Below, piece after piece: positions 19,289 through 28,261 of a DNA stretch of 64,000 nucleotides. The notes beneath the pieces were generated by a model. The model was not told the origin of the DNA. It did not search any database and saw only the letters and a program-made list of their open reading frames with translations. This DNA is from Deefgea piscis (GTDB taxonomy: Bacteria; Pseudomonadota; Gammaproteobacteria; Burkholderiales; Chitinibacteraceae), in the NCBI RefSeq assembly GCF_019665785.1, contig NZ_CP081149.1, positions 62,001-126,000 on the forward strand, written 5' to 3'. Position 1 is the stretch's first letter; the number at the start of each line of letters is the position of its first letter. A program made the position numbers and the translations under genes.

Positions 19289-20056
19289 ATGCCTTTAGCC
19301 AAACGTATTATTCCCTGCCTTGATGTCACCGCTGGCCGTGTCGTCAAAGGCGTCAACTTCCTCGAACTACGTGATGCCGGAGACCCTGTCGAAATTGCGC
19401 GCCGTTATGATGCACAAGGCGCTGACGAGCTGACCTTTCTCGACATTACCGCCTCAAGCGACAACCGCGATTTAATTTTGCACGTCATCGAAGCGGTGGC
19501 TTCGCAAGTTTTTATTCCGCTCACCGTTGGCGGTGGCGTTCGCGTTCCTGACGATGTTCGTCGCTTACTCAATGCTGGCGCCGATAAAGTCAGCATCAAT
19601 ACCACGGCAGTGACCAATCCCGAAGTGGTCGAACAAGCTGCGAGTCGTTTTGGCAGCCAAGCCATTGTGGTGGCCATTGACGCCAAAGCCACCAATGCCA
19701 CCAATAGCCGTTGGGAAGTTTTCACCCACGGCGGTCGCCGTGCAACCGGGCTTGATGCGGTGGAATGGGCGCTAAAAATGCAGCAACTTGGCGCCGGTGA
19801 AATTTTACTCACCAGCATGGATAGAGACGGCACCAAGATTGGTTTTAATCTGCCACTAACGCGTGCCGTATCCGATGCGGTCAATATTCCAGTCATCGCC
19901 TCAGGCGGTGTAGGTAATTTGCAGCATTTGGTCGATGGCGTAAAGCAAGGCCATGCCGATGCGGTACTAGCAGCGAGCATCTTCCATTTTGGCGAATATT
20001 CAGTCCGAGATGCTAAGCTGGCCATGCAAGCTGCGGGCATCGAGGTGCGTCTATGA
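19289..20056 (+). CDS. hisF: HisF, cyclase subunit of IGP synthase
   Basis: 255-aa (beta-alpha)8-barrel cyclase that joins HisH to make IGP and AICAR. Catalytic Asp residues lie in [14 protein letters not shown] and [15 protein letters not shown] and ASGGVGN bind phosphate. I use ATG 19289 ([13 protein letters not shown]); a longer frame from 19226 overlaps the upstream gene and lacks conservation. The stop overlaps hisI by ATGA. Confidence 0.97.
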   Translation: MPLAKRIIPCLDVTAGRVVKGVNFLELRDAGDPVEIARRYDAQGADELTFLDITASSDNRDLILHVIEAVASQVFIPLTVGGGVRVPDDVRRLLNAGADKVSINTTAVTNPEVVEQAASRFGSQAIVVAIDAKATNATNSRWEVFTHGGRRATGLDAVEWALKMQQLGAGEILLTSMDRDGTKIGFNLPLTRAVSDAVNIPVIASGGVGNLQHLVDGVKQGHADAVLAASIFHFGEYSVRDAKLAMQAAGIEVRL

Positions 20057-20457
20057 GCCAGCCACTTTGGCTGGATGAAATCCAGTGGGATGACAAAGGT
20101 CTGGTACCCGTCATCGCCCAAGACGAAGCGTCAGGACGGGTAATGATGTTTGCGTATGCCAATAGAGAGGCCGTTGCGCTTACCGCCGAGCGACATACCG
20201 CCCATTATTGGACTCGTTCACGACAAAAGTTATGGCACAAAGGCGAAGAATCAGGGCATTTTCAACACGTATCAGCGATTGAGCTCGATTGCGATGGCGA
20301 TGTGCTGATTTATAAGATCCGCCAAGAAGGTGGCATCGCTTGCCATACCGGCCGTGAAAGCTGCTTTTTCCGCACTTTGCAAAATGGCCAATGGATTGTT
20401 TCCGAAGCCGTTTTAAAAGATCCAAAGTCGATTTATGGTGCGAATCATCAACATTAA
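20053..20457 (+). CDS. hisI: HisI, phosphoribosyl-AMP cyclohydrolase
   Basis: 134-aa Zn enzyme of the third step of histidine synthesis. Metal sites are in [12 protein letters not shown] (CDGD) and [14 protein letters not shown]. It is monofunctional; the pyrophosphohydrolase is a separate gene (hisE) 82 bp downstream, the usual betaproteobacterial arrangement. Confidence 0.97.
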   Translation: MSQPLWLDEIQWDDKGLVPVIAQDEASGRVMMFAYANREAVALTAERHTAHYWTRSRQKLWHKGEESGHFQHVSAIELDCDGDVLIYKIRQEGGIACHTGRESCFFRTLQNGQWIVSEAVLKDPKSIYGANHQH

Positions 20458-20539
20458 AAAATCTCACACCGTTACAATTGCCACGAACTTGTAACGTAAG
20501 CGCAATATAATCCCTCATGTTTGCTGTATGGAGCTCGCT

Positions 20540-20860
20540 ATGGTTTCCGCTGAAATTCTTGAACGTCTATCGACTACGCTGGCTGAGCGTCGTTTAGCTG
20601 ATCCAACTTCGTCATACGTTGCCAAGCTGTATCATAAAGGCACCGATGAAATCCTCAAGAAAATCGGCGAAGAAGCAGTAGAAACCATTATGGCGGCTAA
20701 AGATGGCGACAAACTGCATTTGGTGCGAGAAGTTGCTGATTTATGGTTTCACACTATGGTTTTGCTGGCACATCAAGGCTTAAGCCATGAAGATGTACTG
20801 GCCGAATTAGCAAGACGTGAAGGCATTTCAGGTATTGATGAAAAAGCAGCACGTAAATAA
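20540..20860 (+). CDS. hisE: HisE, phosphoribosyl-ATP pyrophosphatase
   Basis: 106-aa all-helical MazG-like hydrolase, second step of histidine synthesis. Family motifs [18 protein letters not shown] and [13 protein letters not shown] are clear. The start ATG 20540 has GGAG at 20530-20533, six bases away, whereas the ATG at 20528 has no ribosome binding site. Followed by hinT. Confidence 0.95.
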   Translation: MVSAEILERLSTTLAERRLADPTSSYVAKLYHKGTDEILKKIGEEAVETIMAAKDGDKLHLVREVADLWFHTMVLLAHQGLSHEDVLAELARREGISGIDEKAARK

Positions 20861-20974
20861 GCATTCGTGCAAAAGTTTTATCGCCCAGCCTAGCCGCCAA
20901 AGTTTAACGTTGGTTGGCAAAGCGGCGATGCACGAAAACTTTTGCTTATCTACTTAGGTCTAATGGGAAGCACA

Positions 20975-21304
20975 ATGAGCGATTGTTTATTTTGTAAAAT
21001 TGTTGGCAAACAGATTCCTGCGAAAATCATTTATGAAGACGATGATGTCATCGCCTTTAACGATATTCGCCCAGCAGCCCCAGTGCATTTTTTAGTCATT
21101 CCGAAGCAACATATTGATTCTTTACTTGGCTGCACCGAACAAGATCAAGTTTTACTGGGTAAACTTTTGGCACGAGTACCACACATTGCGCGTGAACAAG
21201 GTTTACAAGCTGGCTTTAAAACGGCGATCAATACCGGTGAAGCAGGTGGGCAAGAAGTGTATCACTTGCATTTACATGTCTTGGGTACCCCACAAGAGTC
21301 ATAG
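20975..21304 (+). CDS. hinT: HinT-type HIT family hydrolase
   Basis: 109-aa histidine-triad nucleotide hydrolase (purine nucleoside phosphoramidase type). It starts MSDCLFCKIVGKQIPAKI and carries the catalytic triad motif HLHLHVLG. ATG 20975 has GGGAAG four bases upstream; the earlier in-frame starts add non-family residues. The order hisE-hinT-tatA is common in betaproteobacteria. Confidence 0.95.
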   Translation: MSDCLFCKIVGKQIPAKIIYEDDDVIAFNDIRPAAPVHFLVIPKQHIDSLLGCTEQDQVLLGKLLARVPHIAREQGLQAGFKTAINTGEAGGQEVYHLHLHVLGTPQES

Positions 21305-21411
21305 ACGCTCAGACGCAGATTAATTACCCTGTAGCAATATATCTACTTGTATTGATACAGAAATTTTGAATTTATCGGCGATCAATCGCCCTCTACTTAT
21401 CGAGGCATATC

Positions 21412-21624
21412 ATGGGTTCATTTAGTATTTGGCATTGGTTAGTGGTACTGGTCATTATCATCTTGGTTTTTGGTACCAAAAAACTCGGTTCTGTCGGCAA
21501 AGATTTGGGCTCAGCAGTCAAAGGCTTTAAAGATGGTCTAAAAGAAGGCGAACAAGCTGAAGCTGACGCCAAAAAACCAGCCGAAAAAGAAGTCGGTCGT
21601 GTCATTGATAACGACAAACCTTAA
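21412..21624 (+). CDS. tatA: TatA, twin-arginine translocase pore subunit
   Basis: 70-aa TatA: N-terminal membrane helix ([19 protein letters not shown]), the FGTKKL hinge, an amphipathic helix and a charged tail. With TatB and TatC it exports folded proteins such as NapA and NapG, both encoded in this window with twin-arginine signals. Confidence 0.97.
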   Translation: MGSFSIWHWLVVLVIIILVFGTKKLGSVGKDLGSAVKGFKDGLKEGEQAEADAKKPAEKEVGRVIDNDKP

Positions 21625-21678
21625 GCGTGCTTGGCATTCAGGTTTTAGCTATTTTTATTCACCCCGCTTTTTTCGGTA

Positions 21679-22065
21679 ATGCCTGTGCTTGACATGAGTT
21701 TTGGTGAGTTATTAGTCATTGGTGCGGTCACATTGATCGTAGTGGGGCCTGAACGCATGCCTAAAGTTGCCAGAACGGCCGGCATGCTGCTTGGCCGCTT
21801 GCAGCGCTTTATCGCCAATGTGAAATCTGAAATCCACCAAGAAATGCAAATGGGCGAGCTCGCCAAGCTAGAAGCCGAGCTGCGCGAAGGGACCGATGAT
21901 TTACGCAATTCAATTCATCAGCCCTTTGCCGATGCTGCTGCCATGCTCGCCGAAGGCGCACAAATGCCGCCAACAAGTCGTGATGAGGACAGTAGCGCCG
22001 CTCTTGAGCACGCCATCGACACTTTGCCAACACTCCCCAATAGTGCCTATCGCGATCGGCGCTAA
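21679..22065 (+). CDS. tatB: TatB, twin-arginine translocase receptor subunit
   Basis: 128-aa TatB with N-terminal helix (FGELLVIGAVTLIVVGPERMP), the conserved Glu and GPERMP hinge, a longer amphipathic helix and acidic tail. Start ATG 21679 (MPVLDMSFGELL) or the internal ATG giving MSFGELL, the commoner family start. It lies 54 bp after tatA. Confidence 0.95.
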   Translation: MPVLDMSFGELLVIGAVTLIVVGPERMPKVARTAGMLLGRLQRFIANVKSEIHQEMQMGELAKLEAELREGTDDLRNSIHQPFADAAAMLAEGAQMPPTSRDEDSSAALEHAIDTLPTLPNSAYRDRR

Positions 22066-22144
22066 CCTCAATGAACGATGAATCACTGGGTTCATCACCT
22101 TGCGGCTGTGAATAGACCCACCCTTGCCGACAGCGAAAAAAGAC

Positions 22145-22876
22145 ATGATCGATAATCTACAGCCTTTATTTAGCCATTTATTAGAATTACGCACCCGCCT
22201 AGTTCGTGGCGTACTGGTGTTTTTGTTGGGTTTTATCGTTGCCTTTGCTTTTTCAGCGCAACTATATGATTTACTCGTTGCCCCGCTGGCAGCGGTATTA
22301 CCCGGCCAAAAATTAGTCACGATCGGTATTGCTTCGCCGTTTATGGTGCAGGTAAAAATCGCCGCCTTAGTGGCTTTTGTTATTACCTTGCCACACACTT
22401 TATTTCAGGCTTGGGCTTTTATTGCGCCCGGCCTGTATCAGCATGAAAAAAAACTCATCATCCCTTTAATCATCGCCTCCAGCCTATTGTTTCTTCTGGG
22501 TATGGCCTTTGCTTATTTTCTAGTTTTTGGCGTGGTTTTTAAGTTTATTGTCTCGGTGGTGCCTGCCAGCATGCAATGGTTGCCTGATTCTGGCGAATAT
22601 CTGGATTTTGCCATTGGTATGTTTTTGGCTTTTGGTGTGACTTTTGAAGTGCCGATTGCAGTGATTGTATTGGTCAAAATGGGCGTGGTTTCCATCGCAA
22701 AATTGCGTGAAATCCGCTCTTATGTCATTGTCGGCGCTTTTGTCATTGCAGCCATTGTTACGCCACCCGATGTGGTATCGCAATTAATGCTCGCGATTCC
22801 ACTGTGTTTGCTCTACGAGCTGGGCGTTTTTATTGCCGCCATGTTATTTCGCCCCAAAGCGGTCGTACCCGTTTGA
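22145..22876 (+). CDS. tatC: TatC, twin-arginine signal receptor
   Basis: 243-aa six-span membrane protein. The conserved cytoplasmic N-terminus LFSHLLELRTRLVR, which binds the twin-arginine signal, and the segment LPHTLFQAWAFIAPGLY are clear. I use ATG 22145 (MIDNLQPLFSHLLELR); a TTG seven codons upstream is possible. Completes the tatABC operon. Confidence 0.97.
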   Translation: MIDNLQPLFSHLLELRTRLVRGVLVFLLGFIVAFAFSAQLYDLLVAPLAAVLPGQKLVTIGIASPFMVQVKIAALVAFVITLPHTLFQAWAFIAPGLYQHEKKLIIPLIIASSLLFLLGMAFAYFLVFGVVFKFIVSVVPASMQWLPDSGEYLDFAIGMFLAFGVTFEVPIAVIVLVKMGVVSIAKLREIRSYVIVGAFVIAAIVTPPDVVSQLMLAIPLCLLYELGVFIAAMLFRPKAVVPV

Positions 22877-22894
22877 TTCTTCTCTGAGTTCATT

Positions 22895-24679
22895 ATGCCG
22901 ATTCAACTGCGCCTATTGCAGACCTTGCTATTTTTATTTGCCGCCGTGCCGTGTGGGATTCCTTTTCGCTGGAATCCCAATCCTGTTTTCCCTTCTGAAT
23001 TAGCTGCTTTTGTTTTATGCGTCTTGATTACGCTCACTTGTGCTTTTATTCCAAGTGATCACAAAGACAAAATCAATCCGCCATGGACCAGTCTCTTTTG
23101 GTTGGCTTTTGCTAGTTTTATTGGCGTGCAAGCGGCGATTATTCAACCGTATTACGCCACCGAAGTCGTTTATCCTGTGGTCTATGCACTGGGCGCCGGG
23201 ATGCTGGCTTGGTCTTTATCACGCGCGATGGCGGTCTACGGCTCGCAAAGTATTGTCACCATGTTTGCCTGGGGTTTACTTGCTGGCGCCATCTTTAATT
23301 CCGGCCTAGCAGTGCCACAAATTATGCAATTAGTACAAGAAGGCCCACGACTGATTTTTGGCAATATCGGCCAAAAAAATATGTATGGGCATTACCTCGC
23401 TTGGGGCCTAGCGAGCGCGGCATATTTAGTCACGCAAAAAGACGAGCTGCCAAAGTGGATGTTTTGGATTGTTGCACCGTGGTTGGCATTGTCATTGGCG
23501 TTTTGTGGCTCACGTTCGCCATTTTTGTACGCCTTTGCCTGGCTACCGGCCGGTTTATTCTTGTGGTGGCGCGGTGGCGAGATCGTTCGTCAATTTGGTA
23601 AGGCGCTGAGTATTGCCGCCGTTTTAATCATTGTGATGCAATTTTTAGCACCACTGGTGAATGAATTACTGCAAGCGCTACTCAAAGCCAAAAATGAAGT
23701 GCCAACAGGCTTGGATCGTATTGATTCTAATGGCTCACGTCGTTTGGTTGAATGGGAAAAAGCTTGGTTAGCTTTTTTACAGCATCCATGGCTTGGACTG
23801 GGCTGGGGCGCATATGGTGCGCAAAGTATTGCGCTGCAAGTTCGCCCTGAATTTGCCATCGTGTCTGAGAGTGTTTTATTTACCCACGCGCATAATTCAG
23901 TACTGAATTTACTCGCAGAAACCGGCATTTTTGGTACTGCGATCATCGTCGCGGGGATTACTTGGGCATTTGCTAATTTATGGCGCAATTGGAATCAACC
24001 GGTGGTGGTGTTTGGTGCGGCACTGGCCATCGTATCGATTTTGCATAGCTTAGTTGAATATCCTCTGTGGTATTTCCACTTCTTAGGCCCCTTTGTCGTC
24101 GCCCTGCTCTTGTTGCGCAGCGATGGGCCGCAATACCAAGTACCGGCGATCGCAGCGCGAATCAGCTGGACCATCTGGGCAGCGATTGCGCTGACAATAT
24201 CCGTACTCGGCGCGCAGCTGTATCTCAAGATTTACCCGATTATGGATCCGGCCAAAGACGAAAAAATCAACGCGGCGCGAATTCAAACCTTAGAAGGCAT
24301 GCGTAACAATCCATTAATCGACTTTTATGCTGACTTTGGTTTATCCAATTACATCGTCGCCAGCAAGAGCGAAATGCCTTGGAAGCTCGGCATCTTACGT
24401 AATATCAATGCGATTCGCCCTTACCCTGGGCAAATGACTGATCAAGCGGTGATGGAAGCACTCAATGGCAATCAAGCCCTTGCCCAGCAGCTGATGCGCC
24501 AAGCGGCTTTTGCTTACCCAGAAAGCTATGATTATTTTTACGAAACCTTATTTAAATTTGACGAACCGGCAGTGCGCGCCTTAGTAAAAGAAGTCGATGA
24601 AGGACGCGAGTTTTTTAACCGCAACCTCGATTTCAAATTAAAGCGCCCAACACAGCCTGAAGATGAAACAATCAATTAA
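22895..24679 (+). CDS. PglL/Wzy-like O-oligosaccharyltransferase or O-antigen ligase
   Basis: 594-aa protein with about 11 membrane spans and the Wzy_C-type periplasmic loop (FTHAHNSVLNLLAETGIFGT), where the conserved His is catalytic in WaaL/PglL enzymes. The N-terminal stretch NIGQKNMYGHYLAWGL matches the PglL-type pattern (G..gQ.N.ya.yL). A soluble C-terminal domain follows (about residues 440-594). PglL enzymes move lipid-linked glycans to pilins and other proteins in Neisseriales; a WaaL-type ligase is the alternative. It is 18 bp after tatC and is followed by a tandem terminator array and a PIG-V-like gene. Confidence 0.8.
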   Translation: MPIQLRLLQTLLFLFAAVPCGIPFRWNPNPVFPSELAAFVLCVLITLTCAFIPSDHKDKINPPWTSLFWLAFASFIGVQAAIIQPYYATEVVYPVVYALGAGMLAWSLSRAMAVYGSQSIVTMFAWGLLAGAIFNSGLAVPQIMQLVQEGPRLIFGNIGQKNMYGHYLAWGLASAAYLVTQKDELPKWMFWIVAPWLALSLAFCGSRSPFLYAFAWLPAGLFLWWRGGEIVRQFGKALSIAAVLIIVMQFLAPLVNELLQALLKAKNEVPTGLDRIDSNGSRRLVEWEKAWLAFLQHPWLGLGWGAYGAQSIALQVRPEFAIVSESVLFTHAHNSVLNLLAETGIFGTAIIVAGITWAFANLWRNWNQPVVVFGAALAIVSILHSLVEYPLWYFHFLGPFVVALLLLRSDGPQYQVPAIAARISWTIWAAIALTISVLGAQLYLKIYPIMDPAKDEKINAARIQTLEGMRNNPLIDFYADFGLSNYIVASKSEMPWKLGILRNINAIRPYPGQMTDQAVMEALNGNQALAQQLMRQAAFAYPESYDYFYETLFKFDEPAVRALVKEVDEGREFFNRNLDFKLKRPTQPEDETIN

Positions 24680-24706
24680 TTGAGCAATTAAGGCTATTAA
24701 GCACAA

Positions 24707-24866
24707 GGCAGATCTTTTGATCTGCCTTTTTTTTCAACTATCTGCAGATCTTTTGATCTGCCTTTTTTACGACTATCTACAAGTCATTCGATCTGCTTTT
24801 TTATAACTGACCGCAGATCACTCAATCTGCCTTTTGTAGCTAGCTGCAGTGCAATCTGTTGCCTTT
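24707..24866 (+). repeat. tandem array of five terminator-like hairpins
   Basis: Five copies of a roughly 35-bp unit follow the PglL-like gene, beginning at about 24708, 24744, 24779, 24813 and 24845 (spacing 36, 35, 34, 32). Units 1 and 2 read GCAGATC-tttt-GATCTGCC followed by six to eight T, which is a perfect Rho-independent terminator. Units 3-5 keep the shape but lose pairing step by step (CAAGTC..GATCTGC, GCAGATC..CAATCTGCC, GCAGTGC..ATCTGTTGCC), each with a shorter T-run. Confidence 0.9.
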
Positions 24867-24969
24867 TCAGCCTTAGCCACCAACCTTGTGCCTTATTTCA
24901 TCAGCGACCCACATCCTTACGGCATAATTTACTGTAATAGCGCATCGACGCTAAGCCGCAACTTAAATA

Positions 24970-26247
24970 ATGGATGAGACCATGTTAATGACCACCATCG
25001 CGCTACTGGCATTTGTTCTGCTACTGGCCTATATCGCCTTACGCGGCGTCTATGAGTTTCGCTTATCGCTAGGCGAAAGCGCAGACGAGCACATGCCTTT
25101 ATTTGCGCCGCACACCTATACTGCAGCCCCTTTTCAACAACGTCACCCGATTTACGCCATTGTTTTGTTGGTCCTCGGTGCGCGCTTAGCAACTTGGCTA
25201 TTGGCTTGGCTGTTGTTTATCTTTCGAGAAAATCAGGTGGTCGGCTTTTTTGACAGCCTCAAAACCATTTGGTGGCGCTGGGATGCGGTGCACTATCTGA
25301 ATATTGCGGCTCACGGCTATGTCACCGACGCAATGCCTGAAAAGCTCAATCTAGTGTTTTATCCACTTTACCCAGCCTTAGTCGCGCTGATTGGCCTAAC
25401 TGGCATACCGCTGTTTGCGGCCAGCTTAATCGCCTCATTAGCCGCCTTTTGTGGTGCCTGTATCGTGCTCTATCGTTTGGTCGAGCGCGAAAGCCAAAAT
25501 GCGCAATTAGCTTGGGACTGCTGCAAAGTCTTAGTGATTTTTCCTTTTTCCTTCTTTTTTGCGATGCCGTATACCGAGAGCTTATTTTTACTGCTCACTT
25601 TGCTGTCATTTTGGTATTTACGTGGAGGGTATTGGCTACTAGCAGGCTTATTTGCTGCTCTGGCGGGCTTTACCCGTAATCAAGGGGTTTTATTACTGAT
25701 TCCATTTGCCGTTGAAATCCTATTGCGCTGGCGCAATGGCGAGCTCCACCGCCCTTGGCGCGCACTGCTGGGGATGGCGTTGGTGCCGCTGGGTTTGCTG
25801 GCTTATTTAGCGATCAACCACTTTGTAGCCGGCAATTGGCTACAGTTTTTAATTTATCAACGGCAAAATTGGTCACAAAGCTTTGGATTTCTACCAAGTA
25901 ATGTCGCCAATGCCTTTAGCAATCTCGTTCAAGGCGATTTAAAGCTAGCACTAGGCACTTGGCTGCCCACCGTGCTGTGCTACTTTGCCGCGATAGCCTT
26001 GCTGCTCACCAGTGGCCGACAACTGCCACTGCCGTATTTAGCCTATGCAGCGGTGTATTTATGGGTGTCGTATTCGCCAAGCTGGTTATTATCCGGCCCA
26101 CGCTATTTGATGAGCTTATTTCCACTGGTGATTGCCACCGGTATTTTGATGCAAAAAAATCGCTATTGGCATCAAGCCATCGAGCTCATCATGCTATTCG
26201 GGCTGGGGTTTTTCTTACTGATGTATATCCATTACCAAGTTTATTGA
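24970..26247 (+). CDS. PIG-V-like mannosyltransferase family membrane protein
   Basis: 425-aa protein with about ten membrane spans. After the first spans it carries WWRWDAVHYLNIAAHGY, the Arg-Trp-Asp-x-x-x-Tyr pattern of PIG-V/GT-C family enzymes, then LVFYPLYPALV and FAMPYTESLFLLLTLLSFWY, both typical of bacterial PIG-V-like proteins. Such enzymes use polyprenyl-phosphate sugars. It may act with the PglL-like ligase in surface glycan synthesis, but acceptor and sugar cannot be told. Start ATG 24970; an ATG at 24982 is also possible. Confidence 0.75.
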   Translation: MDETMLMTTIALLAFVLLLAYIALRGVYEFRLSLGESADEHMPLFAPHTYTAAPFQQRHPIYAIVLLVLGARLATWLLAWLLFIFRENQVVGFFDSLKTIWWRWDAVHYLNIAAHGYVTDAMPEKLNLVFYPLYPALVALIGLTGIPLFAASLIASLAAFCGACIVLYRLVERESQNAQLAWDCCKVLVIFPFSFFFAMPYTESLFLLLTLLSFWYLRGGYWLLAGLFAALAGFTRNQGVLLLIPFAVEILLRWRNGELHRPWRALLGMALVPLGLLAYLAINHFVAGNWLQFLIYQRQNWSQSFGFLPSNVANAFSNLVQGDLKLALGTWLPTVLCYFAAIALLLTSGRQLPLPYLAYAAVYLWVSYSPSWLLSGPRYLMSLFPLVIATGILMQKNRYWHQAIELIMLFGLGFFLLMYIHYQVY

Positions 26248-26286
26248 TGGAGTCTAGCGAGCTATACCCTGTCAAGATAGGCAATA

Positions 26287-26547
26287 TTCAGATTACATGT
26301 TGATGGTTTTAAGTGCCTGCGGCACGGCTGTTTACAGTCGCAGTCCGCGACGGGGACCCTCTTTCTTTGACTCGCCAAAGAAAGAGGGGGAAAGAAAGGC
26401 GCCCCGAGCGCGCCCAGCTCCGCTGTGCCCTCGATCGTCGTGAGCCAAACGATATAGCTGTTTGTCTCTCTCCTCACTCGGTGCGCTTAGACGGGTTTTT
26501 AACCCCCAGCTCGACGAGCGCGGCACAGCATCAACACCAAATCTGAA
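26287..26547 (+). mobile_element. MITE-like repeat, copy A (261 bp, most complete)
   Basis: The ends form an imperfect 19-bp inverted repeat: TTCAGATT-acat-GTTGATG at 26287-26305 and CATCAAC-acca-AATCTGAA at 26529-26547 (16 of 19 match). Inside are the hairpin GTGCC-tgc-GGCAC (26313-26325) and a 12-bp perfect hairpin CCCTCTTTCTTT / AAAGAAAGAGGG (26357-26368, 26377-26388). A third conserved block follows, with GAGCCAAACGA and CACTCGGTGCGCTTAGACGGG (about 26451-26497). It fills the gap between the PIG-V-like gene and tlyA and holds no gene. Three related copies lie elsewhere in the window. Confidence 0.8.
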
Positions 26548-26562
26548 CATTACCTCAAGATA

Positions 26563-27303
26563 TTAAATCGCCACCGCATCAATAAAAAATTCTCGATTGC
26601 CATCACCACCGGCAATCGGGCTGGAGAAATAGCTGAGCACGCGAAATTGATTTTCTGTCGCGGCAAGGCAAATTTTGGCTTCAACTTGTGGATACAGGCT
26701 GTCATCGCGAACGATGCCACCTTTACCCAAGGCCTGTGGACCTAATTCAAATTGCGGCTTCACCAAAAACAATAAACGCCCACCCACCGGTAACACCGAG
26801 CGCAATGCGGGCAATACCAAGCTCAGCGAGATAAACGACACATCACCCACCACTAAATCCAGCGGCGCATCGAGCGCAGATTCAATCATGGCTAAATTTA
26901 AATGCCGCGCATTGACGCCTTCAAACTGCGCCACTCGCGCATCAGCAGCCAAGCGTGGGTGTAATTGATCATGCCCCACCTCAATACCCACCACGCGCCG
27001 CGCACCCGACTGCAATAAGCAATCGGTAAAGCCACCAGTCGAAATCCCGACATCCAGCGCCAAACAGCCGCTGACATCCAAGCCTGCCGTGGCTAAAGCG
27101 CCCGCCAATTTAAGCCCGCCGCGTGACACATAGCGATCCAACTCATCCGGTGTGACGCTGATTTGGGCCGCCGGTGACACTTTAGTCGCCACTTTATGAA
27201 TTTGTTGACCATCGACCCACACTCGTCCAGCCAAAATCATCGTTTGCGCTGCAGTGCGCGACGTGGCCAAACCCAATTCAAGCAGCCATAAATCAGCACG
27301 CAT
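26563..27303 (-). CDS. tlyA: TlyA family rRNA 2'-O-methyltransferase / hemolysin A
   Basis: 246-aa protein with an N-terminal S4 RNA-binding domain (residues 1-60: TSRTAAQTMILAGRVWVDGQ) and a FtsJ-like methyltransferase domain (LALDVGISTGGFTDCLLQ, VVGDVSFISLSLVLPAL). TlyA in Mycobacterium methylates 16S and 23S rRNA; many relatives are annotated as hemolysins. Start ATG 27303 gives the family start MRADLWLLELGL. Downstream is MITE-like copy A. Confidence 0.9.
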   Translation of the reverse strand: MRADLWLLELGLATSRTAAQTMILAGRVWVDGQQIHKVATKVSPAAQISVTPDELDRYVSRGGLKLAGALATAGLDVSGCLALDVGISTGGFTDCLLQSGARRVVGIEVGHDQLHPRLAADARVAQFEGVNARHLNLAMIESALDAPLDLVVGDVSFISLSLVLPALRSVLPVGGRLLFLVKPQFELGPQALGKGGIVRDDSLYPQVEAKICLAATENQFRVLSYFSSPIAGGDGNREFFIDAVAI

Positions 27304-27368
27304 ATTGATCCCAAAAAAAGATCCGCAGCGCGCCGATTAACGAAGCCACAACGGATTCACTACCAATC

Positions 27369-27392
27369 AAAACGCCCTCTAAAAAGAGGGCG
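27369..27392 (-). terminator. terminator after the pseudouridine synthase gene
   Basis: On the minus strand: CGCCCTCT-tttt-AGAGGGCG followed by TTTT. It lies 41 bp after the stop of the minus-strand pseudouridine synthase gene and before tlyA, so the two genes are probably separate transcripts. Confidence 0.85.
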
Positions 27393-27432
27393 ATTCGCCA
27401 ACAAACACCGCGCCAAACGCAGTGCCATCCAA

Positions 27433-28170
27433 TCAAATAAACGATTCGTCTGGGCTTAAATAGCGCCATTGGCCGCGCGGTAAATCACCGAGCAAAATCC
27501 GGCCAATCCGAATCCGCTGCAAACCCACCACTTCCAAACCCACTAACTCACACATCCGGCGAATCTGGCGTTTTTTACCTTCACGCAAAATAAAGCGCAA
27601 TTGATCGGTATTTTGCCACCAAACCCGCGCTGGCTTAAGTTTAACGCCATCGAGTTCAAGACCGTGATTGAGTAAACGTAAGCCATCGGCTTTTAAATGC
27701 CCAGAAACGCGCACTAGATATTCTTTTTCAACTTGCGAGTTTTCGCCGATCAGGGTTTTAGCCACCACGCCGTCTTGCGTCAACACCAAGAGTCCAACCG
27801 AATCAATATCCAAGCGCCCAGCTGGCGCGAGACCTTGATAATGCACCGGCGAAAAAGGAATGCCGCTATTGTCGCCAACCCAATGGTTTTCTGGCTTAAA
27901 TAACACCACCGCTGGCTCGTAGCCGTCTTCGGCTTGGCCGGAAACATAGCCCACCGGTTTATTAATCAAAATCGTTGCGCGGCCAGCTTGTACTTGAGCG
28001 GCAAATTTATGCAGCTCAATCTGCTGGCTCGGTAAAATCTTAGTCCCGAGCACATCGATCACTTGGCCATCGACCAAGACCCAGCCACGGGCAATATATT
28101 CATCGGCCTCGCGACGCGAGCATAAGCCCAATTCGGCCATGCGTTTGGATAAGCGTAGGGGTTCTTCCAT
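27433..28170 (-). CDS. RsuA/RluB/F family rRNA pseudouridine synthase
   Basis: 245-aa protein with an S4 domain ([20 protein letters not shown]) and a pseudouridine synthase domain. The catalytic Asp is in [17 protein letters not shown], and the C-terminal [18 protein letters not shown] is typical of RsuA-type enzymes. The overall pattern is closest to RluF, which modifies 23S rRNA U2604 in E. coli, but the exact target cannot be read from sequence. I use ATG 28170 ([11 protein letters not shown]), with an upstream ATG at 28206 adding 12 unconserved residues. Confidence 0.88.
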   Translation of the reverse strand: MEEPLRLSKRMAELGLCSRREADEYIARGWVLVDGQVIDVLGTKILPSQQIELHKFAAQVQAGRATILINKPVGYVSGQAEDGYEPAVVLFKPENHWVGDNSGIPFSPVHYQGLAPAGRLDIDSVGLLVLTQDGVVAKTLIGENSQVEKEYLVRVSGHLKADGLRLLNHGLELDGVKLKPARVWWQNTDQLRFILREGKKRQIRRMCELVGLEVVGLQRIRIGRILLGDLPRGQWRYLSPDESFI

Positions 28171-28261
28171 AATTTTTTCTGCTAATAAAGGCCGACAATG
28201 CAACATTTTACTGTTTTAATCGTCTAGGCATAAGACCTATTCATCACATCGAGACAAAAGC

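Noticed and set aside
19405..20121. Long minus-strand frame of 238 codons opposite hisF
   Set aside because: Antisense shadow of a clear hisF gene with Ser/Ala-rich composition and no family features.
20861..20974. Partly repeated sequence between hisE and hinT (CAAAAGTTTT / GAAAACTTTTG, GCCGC / GCGGC)
   Set aside because: Pairing is short and interrupted; not convincing as a terminator or mobile repeat.
24707..24866. Possible CRISPR array
   Set aside because: Units are about 35 bp with almost no spacers, are hairpins ending in T-runs, and no cas genes are near; terminator repeats explain them.
26313..26546. Reading frame through MITE-like copy A (and similar frames in copies B, C, D)
   Set aside because: Arg-rich frames arise from the repeat itself, are not conserved in frame between copies and lack ribosome binding sites.
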